Below are positions 1 to 6,020 of a stretch of DNA of 43,467 nucleotides, piece after piece (within the stretch, counting starts at the first letter, position 1; the number at the start of each line of letters is the position of its first letter). The notes under the pieces are model-generated. The model was given only the letters and a program-made list of their open reading frames with translations. It was not told where the DNA came from and made no database searches. A program made the position numbers and the translations under genes. Source of the DNA: a virus. The stretch lies in IMG/VR virus record IMGVR_UViG_3300020202_000121, positions 1-43,467 of that record. The stretch is one strand, 5' to 3'.

Positions 1-128
1 GGGCGTTCCGTAGCTGCTCTGCATACAACTCCGCTTTGACACCAACTATCAACTGACCTGATTTCATCCGATGGATATTTCGCTGAATGATTGCGATGTC
101 CTGGTCACGTTGCCGCTGCGCCGTGCGG
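1..128. repeat. Direct repeat A, copy 1 (identical to 42394-42521)
   Basis: By eye these 128 bases are identical to 42394-42521. The match then breaks at base 129, with about ten more matching bases after one mismatch. The repeat covers the 3' part of a small minus-strand gene family. With repeat B it marks the right flank of two alternative cassettes, which suggests that the window ends overlap on a circular molecule. Confidence 0.95.
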
Positions 129-286
129 TGGAGGGCGTCGGCTAGTAGCTTGGTCAGGTGAGCGACGCAGTAATCACACAGGACGCCTTCATCCTGAGAC
201 TTTTGGTCGCAGCCACAGACGATGCTCCAGAGCGCACTGTGCTGGAGTTTCTGCGCGAGCTGCTCCGCCTCTTCCCGCGCCGTCAT
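1..286 (-). CDS. Partial small phage protein, paralog of the genes at 42368 and 1959
   Basis: A minus-strand reading frame starts at ATG 286-284, runs to the window edge with no stop, and gives about 95 residues. The start overlaps the stop of the upstream 42-aa gene (ATGA). The N-terminal half has a C-x-C ... C-x2-C pattern (CGC and CDYC), absent from the homologue at 42368-42655. From the LHRTAQRQRDQD segment onward the two are identical, because that part lies in repeat A. The gene is thus a shared C-terminal domain with an exchanged N-terminus. Function unknown; a metal-binding regulatory role is only a guess. Confidence 0.7.
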   Translation of the reverse strand, partial: MTAREEAEQLAQKLQHSALWSIVCGCDQKSQDEGVLCDYCVAHLTKLLADALHRTAQRQRDQDIAIIQRNIHRMKSGQLIVGVKAELYAEQLRNA

Positions 287-411
287 CCGGTATGCTCCCG
301 ATATGCCGCACAGCCAACACAGATCAGGCTCGGCCAGTCAGCAGGATAGTGACAGCATTCTCGACACATCGGGATTCGCCACCGCTTCGCCTTTCGTCTC
401 CGCACCGTCAT
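283..411 (-). CDS. 42-aa zinc-ribbon-like micro-protein
   Basis: The start ATG (411-409) is preceded by GGAGG with a 6-base spacer. The stop TGA overlaps the next ATG. The protein is basic at its N-terminus (MTVRRRKAKRW), followed by C-x2-C-C ... C-x2-C (MCRECC, CVGC), a treble-clef or ribbon pattern. It belongs to the chain of coupled micro-genes in this operon. No family recognised; DNA, RNA or protein binding through zinc is an inference. Confidence 0.65.
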   Translation of the reverse strand: MTVRRRKAKRWRIPMCRECCHYPADWPSLICVGCAAYREHTG

Positions 412-759
412 CCGGGCCTCCGCTGACATATCACCGGTTTGTCTGCTAGTGCCCCTCGTCGAGCGACTGGCGACTTGACATCGACGACCAGCTCATCCGA
501 AATCGGCCTCATTTCGCGTGACCCTCGTCGAGAAGAAATCTGATTTTGATGACTTCCGCAGCACAAAATAGTTTTGGAATCAGCCATTTCCAGTCATCGC
601 CTAAATTCCGTGCGGAGCCACTCGCTAAAAATGCAGCCGTTTAGAAAGTGTCTACTAGTCCGTTTCGGTTTTCCCAAAATCGATTTTGGTACTCTGGCGC
701 TGTCCTTCGAGGACATCTGCTCTGTGACAACCAGGCTCCGGCGGAGAATGGAGGATCGC
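412..759. other. Divergent intergenic region, no convincing gene
   Basis: This stretch lies between the leftward micro-gene at 411 and the rightward gene at 760. It is more AT-rich than its surroundings (roughly 500-680). I found no ORF with a good ribosome site. It should hold promoters for both directions, but no hexamer pair is strong enough to call. It carries two copies of CCCTCGTCGAG, listed separately. Confidence 0.5.
453..532. promoter_or_regulatory. Two 11-bp direct repeats with a dyad (CTCGtCGAG), candidate operator
   Basis: CCCTCGTCGAG occurs at 453-463 and 522-532 in the only long divergent intergenic region of the micro-gene operon. Its core CTCG-T-CGAG is an interrupted palindrome. 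A further CCTCGTCGAG lies beside attP near 11570-11580. A binding site is possible, but the motif is short and GC-rich, so chance is a real alternative. Confidence 0.25.
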
Positions 760-1023
760 ATGAAGCGAACCGTTCTCTGCACCACGCGTTTGAAGTTCCC
801 GACCGTCGAGCCCGTCAAGGCTGGTGAGCAGTTTCGATTCGGCAGCAGCAATGAGCTGACTACCATCCTGCCCAACTGCAAGGAAAACTGGCGCGGCGAA
901 TGGTATTGCGCTACGCATGAAGAAGTGTTCCAAAGTCAGTTCGAGAAAGACACGCATATCCAGTGTCGCGGCAAGCATCGTTTGATCTGGTGGTGTTCGG
1001 GTCATGGTCCAGAGCAACCGTAA
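760..1023 (+). CDS. 87-aa Cys/His-rich protein on the opposite strand
   Basis: The start at 760 has an excellent Shine-Dalgarno site (GGAGG, 5-base spacer). A longer frame from 574 lacks one. The C-terminal half has a metal-site look: C40, C50-x2-H53, H67, C69, H73, C79 and H82, ending in HGPEQP. It is transcribed against its neighbours, like a moron. It is absent from the alternative cassette at 42522-43348. A 46-aa minus frame (911-1051) overlaps it; only one is likely real and I favour this one. Function unknown. Confidence 0.6.
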   Translation: MKRTVLCTTRLKFPTVEPVKAGEQFRFGSSNELTTILPNCKENWRGEWYCATHEEVFQSQFEKDTHIQCRGKHRLIWWCSGHGPEQP

Positions 1024-1051
1024 CTAAGTCCGCTGGAGCCTGGTTGGTCAT
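911..1051 (-). CDS. Doubtful 46-aa ORF antisense to 760-1023
   Basis: Its ATG overlaps the stop of the 50-aa gene (ATGA), the pattern used by real genes here, and a weak AAGG lies upstream. It lies antisense to the better-supported plus-strand gene and has no recognisable features. Listed because the position would match gene order in the other cassette. Confidence 0.25.
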   Translation of the reverse strand: MTNQAPADLVTVALDHDPNTTRSNDACRDTGYACLSRTDFGTLLHA

Positions 1052-1200
1052 GGAGCCACCTTCCCCCGCCGGACGCGGCGACGGTAGACTCTCGCCGAAA
1101 GCCGTTCGATCTTGAACACTTGGGCGACCAGCGCCAACTCTAGCAACTCGATTCGCTTGGCTAGTTGTTGGTAGTCCAGCCCGCAGCGACAACGGCTCAT
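1048..1200 (-). CDS. 50-aa micro-protein with an MSRCRCG start
   Basis: ATG 1200-1198 overlaps the stop of the 27-aa membrane peptide. The protein starts MSRCRCG and continues as a Leu/Glu-rich helix, ending in a basic tail (YRRRVRRGK). It shares its first seven residues and its basic tail with the 46-aa protein at 43138-43278. The middle differs completely: helix here, zinc ribbon there. It is therefore the allelic partner of that gene with an exchanged core. Function unknown. Confidence 0.65.
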   Translation of the reverse strand: MSRCRCGLDYQQLAKRIELLELALVAQVFKIERLSARVYRRRVRRGKVAP

Positions 1201-1280
1201 CGCTTCCATAGCCAGCAAATGAAATCAACCGTCATCGCAATCGCCGCAATCCCAAGCCAGATGTTGAGGACATCGCTCAT
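1197..1280 (-). CDS. 27-aa single-pass membrane peptide
   Basis: The start overlaps the stop of the 74-aa zinc protein (ATGA) and the stop overlaps the next start. The sequence is one hydrophobic helix (IWLGIAAIAM...ICWLW) ending in KR, so probably an inner-membrane peptide. At the same position in the other cassette lies a different 26-aa membrane peptide (43275-43355). Function unknown. Confidence 0.55.
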   Translation of the reverse strand: MSDVLNIWLGIAAIAMTVDFICWLWKR

Positions 1281-1392
1281 GCCGGGCCTCGGGTCATCGC
1301 CTTCAGGCGACCTTGGTAGAGCCGATGGCCGCATGATCCGTACACACAGTGGCCCACCTGTTTCTGCGTCACCGCTTGATGGCACGTCGGAC
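1274..1392. repeat. Direct repeat B, copy 1 (identical to 43349-43467)
   Basis: These 119 bases match the last 119 bases of the window exactly by eye. They encode the C-terminal part of the 74-aa zinc protein. The repeat is cut by the window end, so its true length is unknown. It marks the left border, in transcription order, of the two alternative cassettes. Confidence 0.95.
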
Positions 1393-1501
1393 ATTTCCCG
1401 TCACGGAGTTCGGCTAAGTGCTGATCGAGATGAGCCAGCAACGCGACACAGTAGGCACAATCCCGCATGAAACGCCGATGCTGACAGCGTTCGGCGCTCA
1501 T
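1277..1501 (-). CDS. 74-aa zinc-ribbon protein
   Basis: The start at 1501 overlaps the stop of the coiled-coil gene (ATGA). Cys/His pairs run along the protein: C6/H8, C15-x2-C18, C37-x2-C40-H, and C-x4-C-x-H near residue 60. This suggests two small zinc sites separated by a Leu-rich helix. The 3' part is repeat B, so the gene enters the window again, truncated, at 43352-43467. Function unknown. Confidence 0.7.
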   Translation of the reverse strand: MSAERCQHRRFMRDCAYCVALLAHLDQHLAELRDGKCPTCHQAVTQKQVGHCVYGSCGHRLYQGRLKAMTRGPA

Positions 1502-1962
1502 GCCCCCTCCGCCGGGTGCAGGGCGCGGTCGACGGCTTCTGGAATTTCCACGAGTAGCTTGTGACCAATCTCGCTGTTGACTAGCTCAGGTGTTAGCCAG
1601 TGTCGTAACTGGTCTGGGCTGTCGGGCATCTTCGAGCGAATCTCAGCCAGCGCCTCCCGCAACCGCTGCGCCTCGGATTCTGCCGCCTCCTGATTCTTCT
1701 GGGCCACACTCAACGCTTGATCGCGGTCGATCACCTGCGCGGTGAGGGATTGGACTTGGGCGTCCAATTGCTGCACCAGTTTGTCGCAGAGTGCGCCCTG
1801 CTGCGCCATCACGCCGCCGAGATGTCGGAATTGGTCGGCTTCTTCCCGCGCCTGGGCCAGGTCACTTCGCAGCCCGTCAATCTCGCAGCCGTAGCACCAG
1901 GTCGAATGGTCAGTCAGCGAGACGCCGCGCTGTTCGTGCTTTAGGCAAAGTGGATGGCTCAC
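1498..1962 (-). CDS. Zinc-site plus coiled-coil protein, 154 aa
   Basis: The protein starts at GTG 1962, overlapping the upstream stop. Residues 1-27 hold C6, H9, H19, C23 and C26, a possible zinc knuckle. Residues 28-115 are a long charged heptad-like coiled coil (AREEADQ, AQKNQEAAESEAQRL). The C-terminal 40 residues are globular. It is coupled to the genes on both sides. No family recognised; a scaffold or regulatory role is a guess. Confidence 0.7.
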   Translation of the reverse strand: MSHPLCLKHEQRGVSLTDHSTWCYGCEIDGLRSDLAQAREEADQFRHLGGVMAQQGALCDKLVQQLDAQVQSLTAQVIDRDQALSVAQKNQEAAESEAQRLREALAEIRSKMPDSPDQLRHWLTPELVNSEIGHKLLVEIPEAVDRALHPAEGA

Positions 1963-2279
1963 GTCCCCCTCCCCGGCTCCGTGTCGGTCACGAGCGGAGT
2001 TTCTCGAATCTGTCTAGCAAGCGCGTGTTGAAGATCGCGGTATGTAACCACGATTCCTTGCGTAGCACAGGACATCGACCCGGTCTCTGCAATCTTGGCA
2101 TCTTGCTCCCGCTGCTGCCGCGCCACGTCGGCGAGGGCGGTGGCAATGCGTTTGGTAGATTCCTCTAGTACTGCCGCTTTCCCGATGCCATCAGGCCGTA
2201 ACCCAGTTGAGCAGAGTCCAATCACAAAATTGGCGATCAACGATGCCTGCTCCGCCCGCGTAGTCATCTCTGCTGCCAT
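1959..2279 (-). CDS. 106-aa protein, third member of the QRxQD paralog family
   Basis: It resembles the products at 42368-42655 and 1-286: an aliphatic helix, then ATALADVARQQREQD, then a C-terminal TPLVTD (APLVTD at 42368). The paralogs start MTA, so the internal MTT (four residues in) may be the true start; 2279 has a GAGG site. It overlaps the next gene through TGA/GTG. Function unknown. Three related copies within the joined early region point to duplication. Confidence 0.7.
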   Translation of the reverse strand: MAAEMTTRAEQASLIANFVIGLCSTGLRPDGIGKAAVLEESTKRIATALADVARQQREQDAKIAETGSMSCATQGIVVTYRDLQHALARQIRETPLVTDTEPGRGT

Positions 2280-2294
2280 CCCGCGCCTCGTGGG

Positions 2295-2435
2295 TTAGGC
2301 TACGATGTCGCGTGACTTCTTCCGCACGATTACATTCCCGTCGGGAAGCCGTACTAGCAATGTCCGTGGACGCACTTCCAGGACTTCGGCTTCAACGACA
2401 CCCTTTTTCAAACGCACTCGGATTGTCTCTGCCAT
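2295..2435 (-). CDS. 46-aa small beta-barrel-like protein
   Basis: ATG 2435-2433 lies very close behind a GGGGGAGG tract. The sequence alternates beta-type stretches and turns (IRVRLKKGVVEAEVLEV, then LLVRLPDGNVIVRKKSRDIV). That resembles a KOW, Tudor or SH3-like barrel, but the likeness is structural guesswork. The basic surface would suit nucleic-acid binding. No family recognised. Confidence 0.55.
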   Translation of the reverse strand: MAETIRVRLKKGVVEAEVLEVRPRTLLVRLPDGNVIVRKKSRDIVA

Positions 2436-2462
2436 CCTCCCCCTCCCGCTCGGTGAGCGAGG

Positions 2463-2546
2463 TTACAAGAAGAACCCGTGGGTGGGTGGCCGGATTCCCC
2501 ACCCGGCTCCAGATGTACGCCACAGCACAACAGCGTTATGGCTCAT
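2463..2546 (-). CDS. Possible 27-aa micro-ORF
   Basis: A short frame between the 46-aa gene and the lipoprotein gene: MSHNAVVLWRTSGAGWG... ending in GFFL. It has no good Shine-Dalgarno site. A 12-codon ORF overlaps its start by ATGA. GC-rich hairpins (GGGTGG/CCACCC) lie in the same place, so this 190-base gap may be untranslated. Confidence 0.25.
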   Translation of the reverse strand: MSHNAVVLWRTSGAGWGIRPPTHGFFL

Positions 2547-2624
2547 GTCAGGTCGCCATAGACCTTGGCTGCTTTTGCCATCCCGCTCAACCCGGCCCTG
2601 ACAGGCCGCACCCACCCACGGGCG

Positions 2625-2864
2625 CTACTCCCCAACCTGCTGTACGAACGCTTCGCTACAATTCGTGGCACAACTCGCACTACACCGCTCCCCCTCGGCG
2701 GTGTCCGTCCGGCGGAAGACCCGGCCCGTCGCGTCGGTGTATTCGAGCACCTTGCAGCCGGTTGGGTCGGTCCAGAGTGCATACGCATCCCGGCGCTGCG
2801 TGGCACACGGTGGACACGAGGCGCAGCCGGTGAGCACGATGAGCAACCCCACAAGCCATCTCAT
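2625..2864 (-). CDS. 79-aa predicted lipoprotein
   Basis: The start ATG 2864-2862 overlaps the upstream stop. A short signal peptide (MRWLVGLLIVL) ends in the lipobox LTGC, so the mature protein should be lipid-anchored. The mature part has six further cysteines, probably disulfide-bonded in the periplasm. It follows a membrane protein of similar topology, as outer-membrane spanins or exclusion lipoproteins often do, but it has no Pro-rich stretch. Role unknown. Confidence 0.7.
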   Translation of the reverse strand: MRWLVGLLIVLTGCASCPPCATQRRDAYALWTDPTGCKVLEYTDATGRVFRRTDTAEGERCSASCATNCSEAFVQQVGE

Positions 2865-3211
2865 TCTTGAGCCGTACTCCCATACTCCTTGACCCGCGTG
2901 AACTTGTAATAGAACTTCGGACTCCCCGCCCAATGGGGATCGAGCACAAGGGTATTCACCAGGTTCGTCGCCGTATCGTCATCCACCTGCTCGGAGTACG
3001 CATACCCCGTCGGGCCACAGGCCATTTGCCACCAGAAGTCTTGGTCAGGGATCAGCACAATCGTATCCACGGCACAGGACCAGGTGATCTCGGCGTGGGC
3101 TTTCGCGGGGCGGAGGAGCCAGAGGGTGAGGAGGAGAGCGAGTAGCGCCGCTAGCAAGCCGAGCTCGACGACATCATGCTGACTGTGAAGCGACGGCCAC
3201 TCGCGTTTCAT
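2861..3211 (-). CDS. Membrane-anchored or secreted protein, 116 aa
   Basis: I choose ATG 3211-3209 (GGAG upstream) over TTG six bases earlier. A charged N-terminus precedes a strong hydrophobic helix at about residues 16-35 (LGLLAALLALLLTLWLL), then AKAHA, which could be a signal cleavage site. The rest is soluble, with two cysteines (SCAVD, ACGPTGYAY). It probably faces the periplasm and is coupled to the lipoprotein gene downstream. No family recognised. Confidence 0.65.
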   Translation of the reverse strand: MKREWPSLHSQHDVVELGLLAALLALLLTLWLLRPAKAHAEITWSCAVDTIVLIPDQDFWWQMACGPTGYAYSEQVDDDTATNLVNTLVLDPHWAGSPKFYYKFTRVKEYGSTAQE

Positions 3212-3239
3212 CTCCAAGGCTCCAAAAGGTTCGGATTAC

Positions 3240-3830
3240 TCACAGCAACTCGTCGACGCTGCCACGCACCGGACGTCGCAATGCACGCTCTAAGTTGTTG
3301 TGCATAGACGCCTTAACATCGTCTGACCGATAGCGCTCCGTGCGCCAGGCCCCCCAGGTAATGACACTGATCGGAATCACGGCCAGGCCCACCATCGGCG
3401 TCCACTGGTAGAGCAGCGATCCGCCCACGGCTCCGGCAAGCGGCAGATACGCATCAGCTAAGAGTGGCGGCCCGTCATACTCTTCGTGCTGCACCACACG
3501 GCCGTTGTCGTAGTGCACATCCGCATAGGCAATCGGTGTCACACACATCCAACACGCTACGACGAACCCGATGATTCGCTGCATGAGGCCCCCCTGTACG
3601 TGCTGCTCTCCCTCTCCTTGCGCCATCTGACAACAAAGGCGCGCCCAATTCACCCGATTGATACTCCCGATCGTCTCAGCGACTGAAGCCGCCAGTTCAG
3701 CCAGCGTAGGCCGACACAGGCATGCGCGACGCCGGCGTGCTTCAAACTGTGCCGCCCGTAAGTCCGTGCCTGGTCGATCCTCTGCCCCGCTCAATAGCCC
3801 CACGGCTGTCTCGGTGCCGCCCAGGATCAT
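3240..3830 (-). CDS. Membrane protein with a possible internal start (196 or 114 aa)
   Basis: The long frame starts at ATG 3830, coupled to the DUF1064 gene by ATGA. An internal ATG at 3584 follows a GGGGGG tract and begins a clear signal-like segment (MQRIIGFVVACWMCVTPIAYA) with further hydrophobic stretches (LPLAGAVGGSLLYQW, VGLAVIPISVITW). The first 82 residues look soluble, with an Arg-rich patch and CLC. Both forms share a frame, so this may be a two-product gene or a fusion. Function unknown. Confidence 0.6.
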   Translation of the reverse strand: MILGGTETAVGLLSGAEDRPGTDLRAAQFEARRRRACLCRPTLAELAASVAETIGSINRVNWARLCCQMAQGEGEQHVQGGLMQRIIGFVVACWMCVTPIAYADVHYDNGRVVQHEEYDGPPLLADAYLPLAGAVGGSLLYQWTPMVGLAVIPISVITWGAWRTERYRSDDVKASMHNNLERALRRPVRGSVDELL

Positions 3831-4174
3831 GCACGCACCTCGCGGATCTCGATGCGGTGGAGTGCTTTCATGAGCCGCTTCTTGATCCGGTACGCTGGCG
3901 TCTTCATACCCTTCACGTCCTCGACCACGTACTGACCCTCCTTGGTGACGTACCCGAAATCCCCGACGTAGGTTGCCACGTCCACGTCGTTGATCCTGAG
4001 CTGGAACCGCGGGTGAATCTGCACCTGTGCGATCTCGCCCGCCTGAACCAGCAGCTTGAGCGCCTGATACCGGGCGCCCTCGGCCTTCGAGTCAAACCGC
4101 ATGTCGTCGATGACGACCGGCACGTTCCGGTACTTCCGGCGCACGCTCCCGAGCACCAGCTTCAGTTCAGCCAC
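3827..4174 (-). CDS. DUF1064 family, nuclease-like phage protein
   Basis: GTG start at 4174, with GAGGA just upstream, inside the end of the 59-aa gene. The sequence matches the DUF1064 pattern: KYRN, FDSKAEG near the N-terminus, then GDFGYV, VVEDVKGMKTPAYRIKK. The acidic residues and DVKG resemble a PD-(D/E)XK core, and the family is thought to include endonucleases. It sits with replication genes, so processing of replication or recombination intermediates is likely but inferred. Confidence 0.8.
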   Translation of the reverse strand: MAELKLVLGSVRRKYRNVPVVIDDMRFDSKAEGARYQALKLLVQAGEIAQVQIHPRFQLRINDVDVATYVGDFGYVTKEGQYVVEDVKGMKTPAYRIKKRLMKALHRIEIREVRA

Positions 4175-4341
4175 TCCTCGCGCAACGGCGTCACCGGATC
4201 ATGGAGCACCAGCGTCAGCATGGGGCCGTCGAGATCCTTGCCATCGACGAGGCTCACGAGAAACGCCAATACGGAACTTTTGAGCACCCGGCGCTGGTCG
4301 AGGTGCCAGTCGAGCGTGACGACGTCATCGAAGCCGGTCAT
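4162..4341 (-). CDS. 59-aa hypothetical protein in the replication operon
   Basis: The start overlaps the stop of the helicase-loader-like gene (ATGA), with AGGG upstream. The sequence is acidic and hydrophobic (MTGFDDVVTLDWHLDQ...LVLHDPVTPL) with no membrane helix or cysteines. Its end overlaps the GTG of the DUF1064 gene. Coupling on both sides supports a real gene. Function unknown. Confidence 0.65.
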   Translation of the reverse strand: MTGFDDVVTLDWHLDQRRVLKSSVLAFLVSLVDGKDLDGPMLTLVLHDPVTPLREEWLN

Positions 4342-4844
4342 CCCTGGTGTCCGATCCCTTTGGTGAGTTCTGCCAGTTGTTTCATGCCGCTAGCGGATAG
4401 GCCCGCCAGCCGATGCGTGGTCTCCCGCTTCGTAAGCTGCTCGTAGCACTTGAGAAAATGCGCGCGCTCGATGGCAATCTCCTCGCTGTTGCAGAGCGTG
4501 ACCCATCCAATCGCGCGCACGGTTTGCTCGATACGCTCATGCGTAAACTTCGGGATGCCGTAGTAGCCGATCCGATGCACCTGCTCGATCACTTCAGCCC
4601 AGGCCTCGACAGCGAGCGGAGCATCGTCGGGACGTGCATAGTCGAGCAACGTGGCGACCAGGCCCGTCCCCGGAAATAGATCCTTGTGACACCGGCAGAA
4701 CATCAGCACGGCGCGCAAGAACGCCTGGTCATCGAGATCCCCGAGCAAGGCGCGCCACGCTTTGAGCGTATTTGTGTCTGGCTTCAGGTTCGGAAACGAC
4801 GCCAGGAGTAGCGCCATGCCTTTGTCGAATGCGTCGGCGGTCAT
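4338..4844 (-). CDS. Putative helicase loader, 168 aa
   Basis: The N-terminal half (FPNLKPDTNTLKAW, LLGDLDDQAFLRAV, LFPGTGLVATLLDYARP) resembles the helical N-domain of phage helicase loaders or inhibitors such as SPP1 G39P. Gene order supports this: it directly follows, and overlaps by four bases, the initiator-like gene. It probably delivers a host or phage replicative helicase to the origin. No helicase gene is seen in the window, so the host DnaB is the likely partner. Confidence 0.6.
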   Translation of the reverse strand: MTADAFDKGMALLLASFPNLKPDTNTLKAWRALLGDLDDQAFLRAVLMFCRCHKDLFPGTGLVATLLDYARPDDAPLAVEAWAEVIEQVHRIGYYGIPKFTHERIEQTVRAIGWVTLCNSEEIAIERAHFLKCYEQLTKRETTHRLAGLSASGMKQLAELTKGIGHQG

Positions 4845-5602
4845 GCCCGTCCTTCCTCACGCCGAAGCTGGTGCAATGCCTGTAAACCTGGTGAGCCGAC
4901 CAGCGCCGGCTCAGCCTCGTCTTCCCATCGCTTGCCGTTCAACCACGTCGAAGCGTGCGGGATGTACTGGCCGCCATCCTTGAGCCACGCTGCCGAGGTC
5001 TTGGCCCGCTCTAGCGACGCAAGGATCGCTGCTTGGAGCTGCTCGCTCGGCTGTAGCTTTCGCCATGCCCGTCTCGCCGCTTCTTTGGCCTTTTTCACCG
5101 GGTAGGTGTGCCAAAACTGTGTAAACCCCGCCTCCGCGCGCTCGCGCGCGCGTGGATCTGTGTCTGTAACTGAATCTGTAACTGAATATGAAACTGATAC
5201 TGAAACTGGTGGGGTATTTTCCTGGGATTCCTTGTGGTTCCCGGTATTTCCCGGTAATTCCGCGATGTTGGTCGGTGGCTCGGGGTACTTACGGTGCAGC
5301 CGTGGATCGATCCGTTGAAACTTGCCCCAATTGGTGAACACCGCATAAGTCTTCCCGTCTTGGTCCCAGATCTGGAGCATGCCGTGTGCTTGGTACTCTC
5401 GAATCCACCTGGTAATGTCGGCCGGCTTCACGTCATCACGCAGCGGCCACAGTCGCCCTTTCAACGCCTTCGCGTTCACCTGTAAGACGCCAAAGCTGTC
5501 GGCTGCCAGGATGAAACGCGGGAACGCATCTTGCGCCTTTGGCGTACAGCGGGCGACCGATTCGCTGACGCAGAATTCCTCGTGCATAAGTCGTGTCGGC
5601 AT
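4841..5602 (-). CDS. Phage replication initiator-like protein, 253 aa
   Basis: Residues 1-105 form a winged-helix-like DNA-binding region (VSESVARCTPKAQDAF, LKGRLWPL, MLQIWDQDGKTYAVFTNW). Residues 130-155 are a low-complexity Ser/Val/Thr linker (VSVSVSYSVTDSVTD). Residues 156-240 are the conserved C-terminal domain found in many phage O-like or DnaD-like proteins (FTQFWHTYPVKKAKEAARRAW, YIPHASTWLNGKRWEDE). The linker-coding DNA consists of tandem 12-bp repeats, so the gene may contain the origin, as in lambda O. It overlaps the helicase-loader-like gene by ATGA. Confidence 0.75.
   Translation of the reverse strand: MPTRLMHEEFCVSESVARCTPKAQDAFPRFILAADSFGVLQVNAKALKGRLWPLRDDVKPADITRWIREYQAHGMLQIWDQDGKTYAVFTNWGKFQRIDPRLHRKYPEPPTNIAELPGNTGNHKESQENTPPVSVSVSYSVTDSVTDTDPRARERAEAGFTQFWHTYPVKKAKEAARRAWRKLQPSEQLQAAILASLERAKTSAAWLKDGGQYIPHASTWLNGKRWEDEAEPALVGSPGLQALHQLRREEGRA
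5165..5212. repeat. Four tandem 12-bp repeats, candidate iterons/replication origin
   Basis: Consecutive units are TGTAACTGAATC, TGTAACTGAATA, TGAAACTGATAC and TGAAACTGGTGG. They form an AT-richer island inside the GC-rich initiator gene and encode its Ser/Thr/Val linker. Downstream lie further repeats of the type GGTATTTCC and GGTAATTCC (about 5240-5265). Iterons inside the initiator gene are the lambda-O arrangement. A purely protein-level repeat is the alternative. Confidence 0.55.
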
Positions 5603-5772
5603 TAGTACGGGTCATCCCTTAACGCATCGGCCTCACACGGCACCATCGTCCCGAGATACCGATGCACCCACCGGTGCTCCTGCAGGTCGTAGATGGCAAT
5701 GAATCCTTGGCGGCACCAGTCGCACAGGGAGCGGCAGACGCTTTCGAGTTCGTTATGCTGAGAAGGTGTCAT
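5602..5772 (-). CDS. 56-aa Cys-containing hypothetical protein
   Basis: The frame runs from ATG 5772-5770 to TAA 5604-5602; TAATG overlaps the initiator start. CRSLCDWC near residues 13-20 and a later Cys suggest a small metal site. The remainder has aromatic and charged residues (IYDLQEHRWVHRYLG). It is the first gene after a promoter-like region, so it would lead the replication sub-operon. Function unknown. Confidence 0.65.
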   Translation of the reverse strand: MTPSQHNELESVCRSLCDWCRQGFIAIYDLQEHRWVHRYLGTMVPCEADALRDDPY

Positions 5773-5796
5773 CGCCTCGTAAAATCACTTAATCGT

Positions 5797-5845
5797 TGTC
5801 GAAAAAAATAGACACCTGTTGTACTGATTCGACACCAGCAGACAA
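5797..5845 (-). promoter_or_regulatory. Putative leftward promoter with an inverted repeat
   Basis: On the minus strand TTGTCT (5845-5840) and TACAAC (5823-5818) are 16 bases apart, each 4/6 to the sigma70 consensus. The region is AT-rich with A/T runs on both sides. An inverted repeat TGTCGAA (5797-5803) / TTCGACA (5828-5834) spans the -10, so an operator is plausible. It would drive the initiator, loader and DUF1064 genes separately from the recombination genes. Confidence 0.4.
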
Positions 5846-5858
5846 AAAAACACCCATA

Positions 5859-6020
5859 TTAGGCTGGCTCCTGCTCTAGCGTGGGGATCTCTTCAACCAC
5901 CAGTTCCACCATCTGCTCGATCAAGATGGCGAGCGAGCCATTCCCGATGCGCTCAGGCGCACCGAGCTTGGTGAGCACATCAATCAGTTCGTCACGCAAC
6001 ACGTCAGCTTTCGAGGTCAT
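5859..6020 (-). CDS. 53-aa acidic helical protein
   Basis: The start overlaps the stop of the coiled-coil protein (ATGA). The product is almost wholly helical and acidic (ADVLRDELIDVLTKLG, ILIEQMVELVVEEIP). It is the last gene of the recombination sub-operon, just before an AT-rich promoter-like gap. Function unknown; a small partner or inhibitor protein is possible. Confidence 0.6.
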   Translation of the reverse strand: MTSKADVLRDELIDVLTKLGAPERIGNGSLAILIEQMVELVVEEIPTLEQEPA

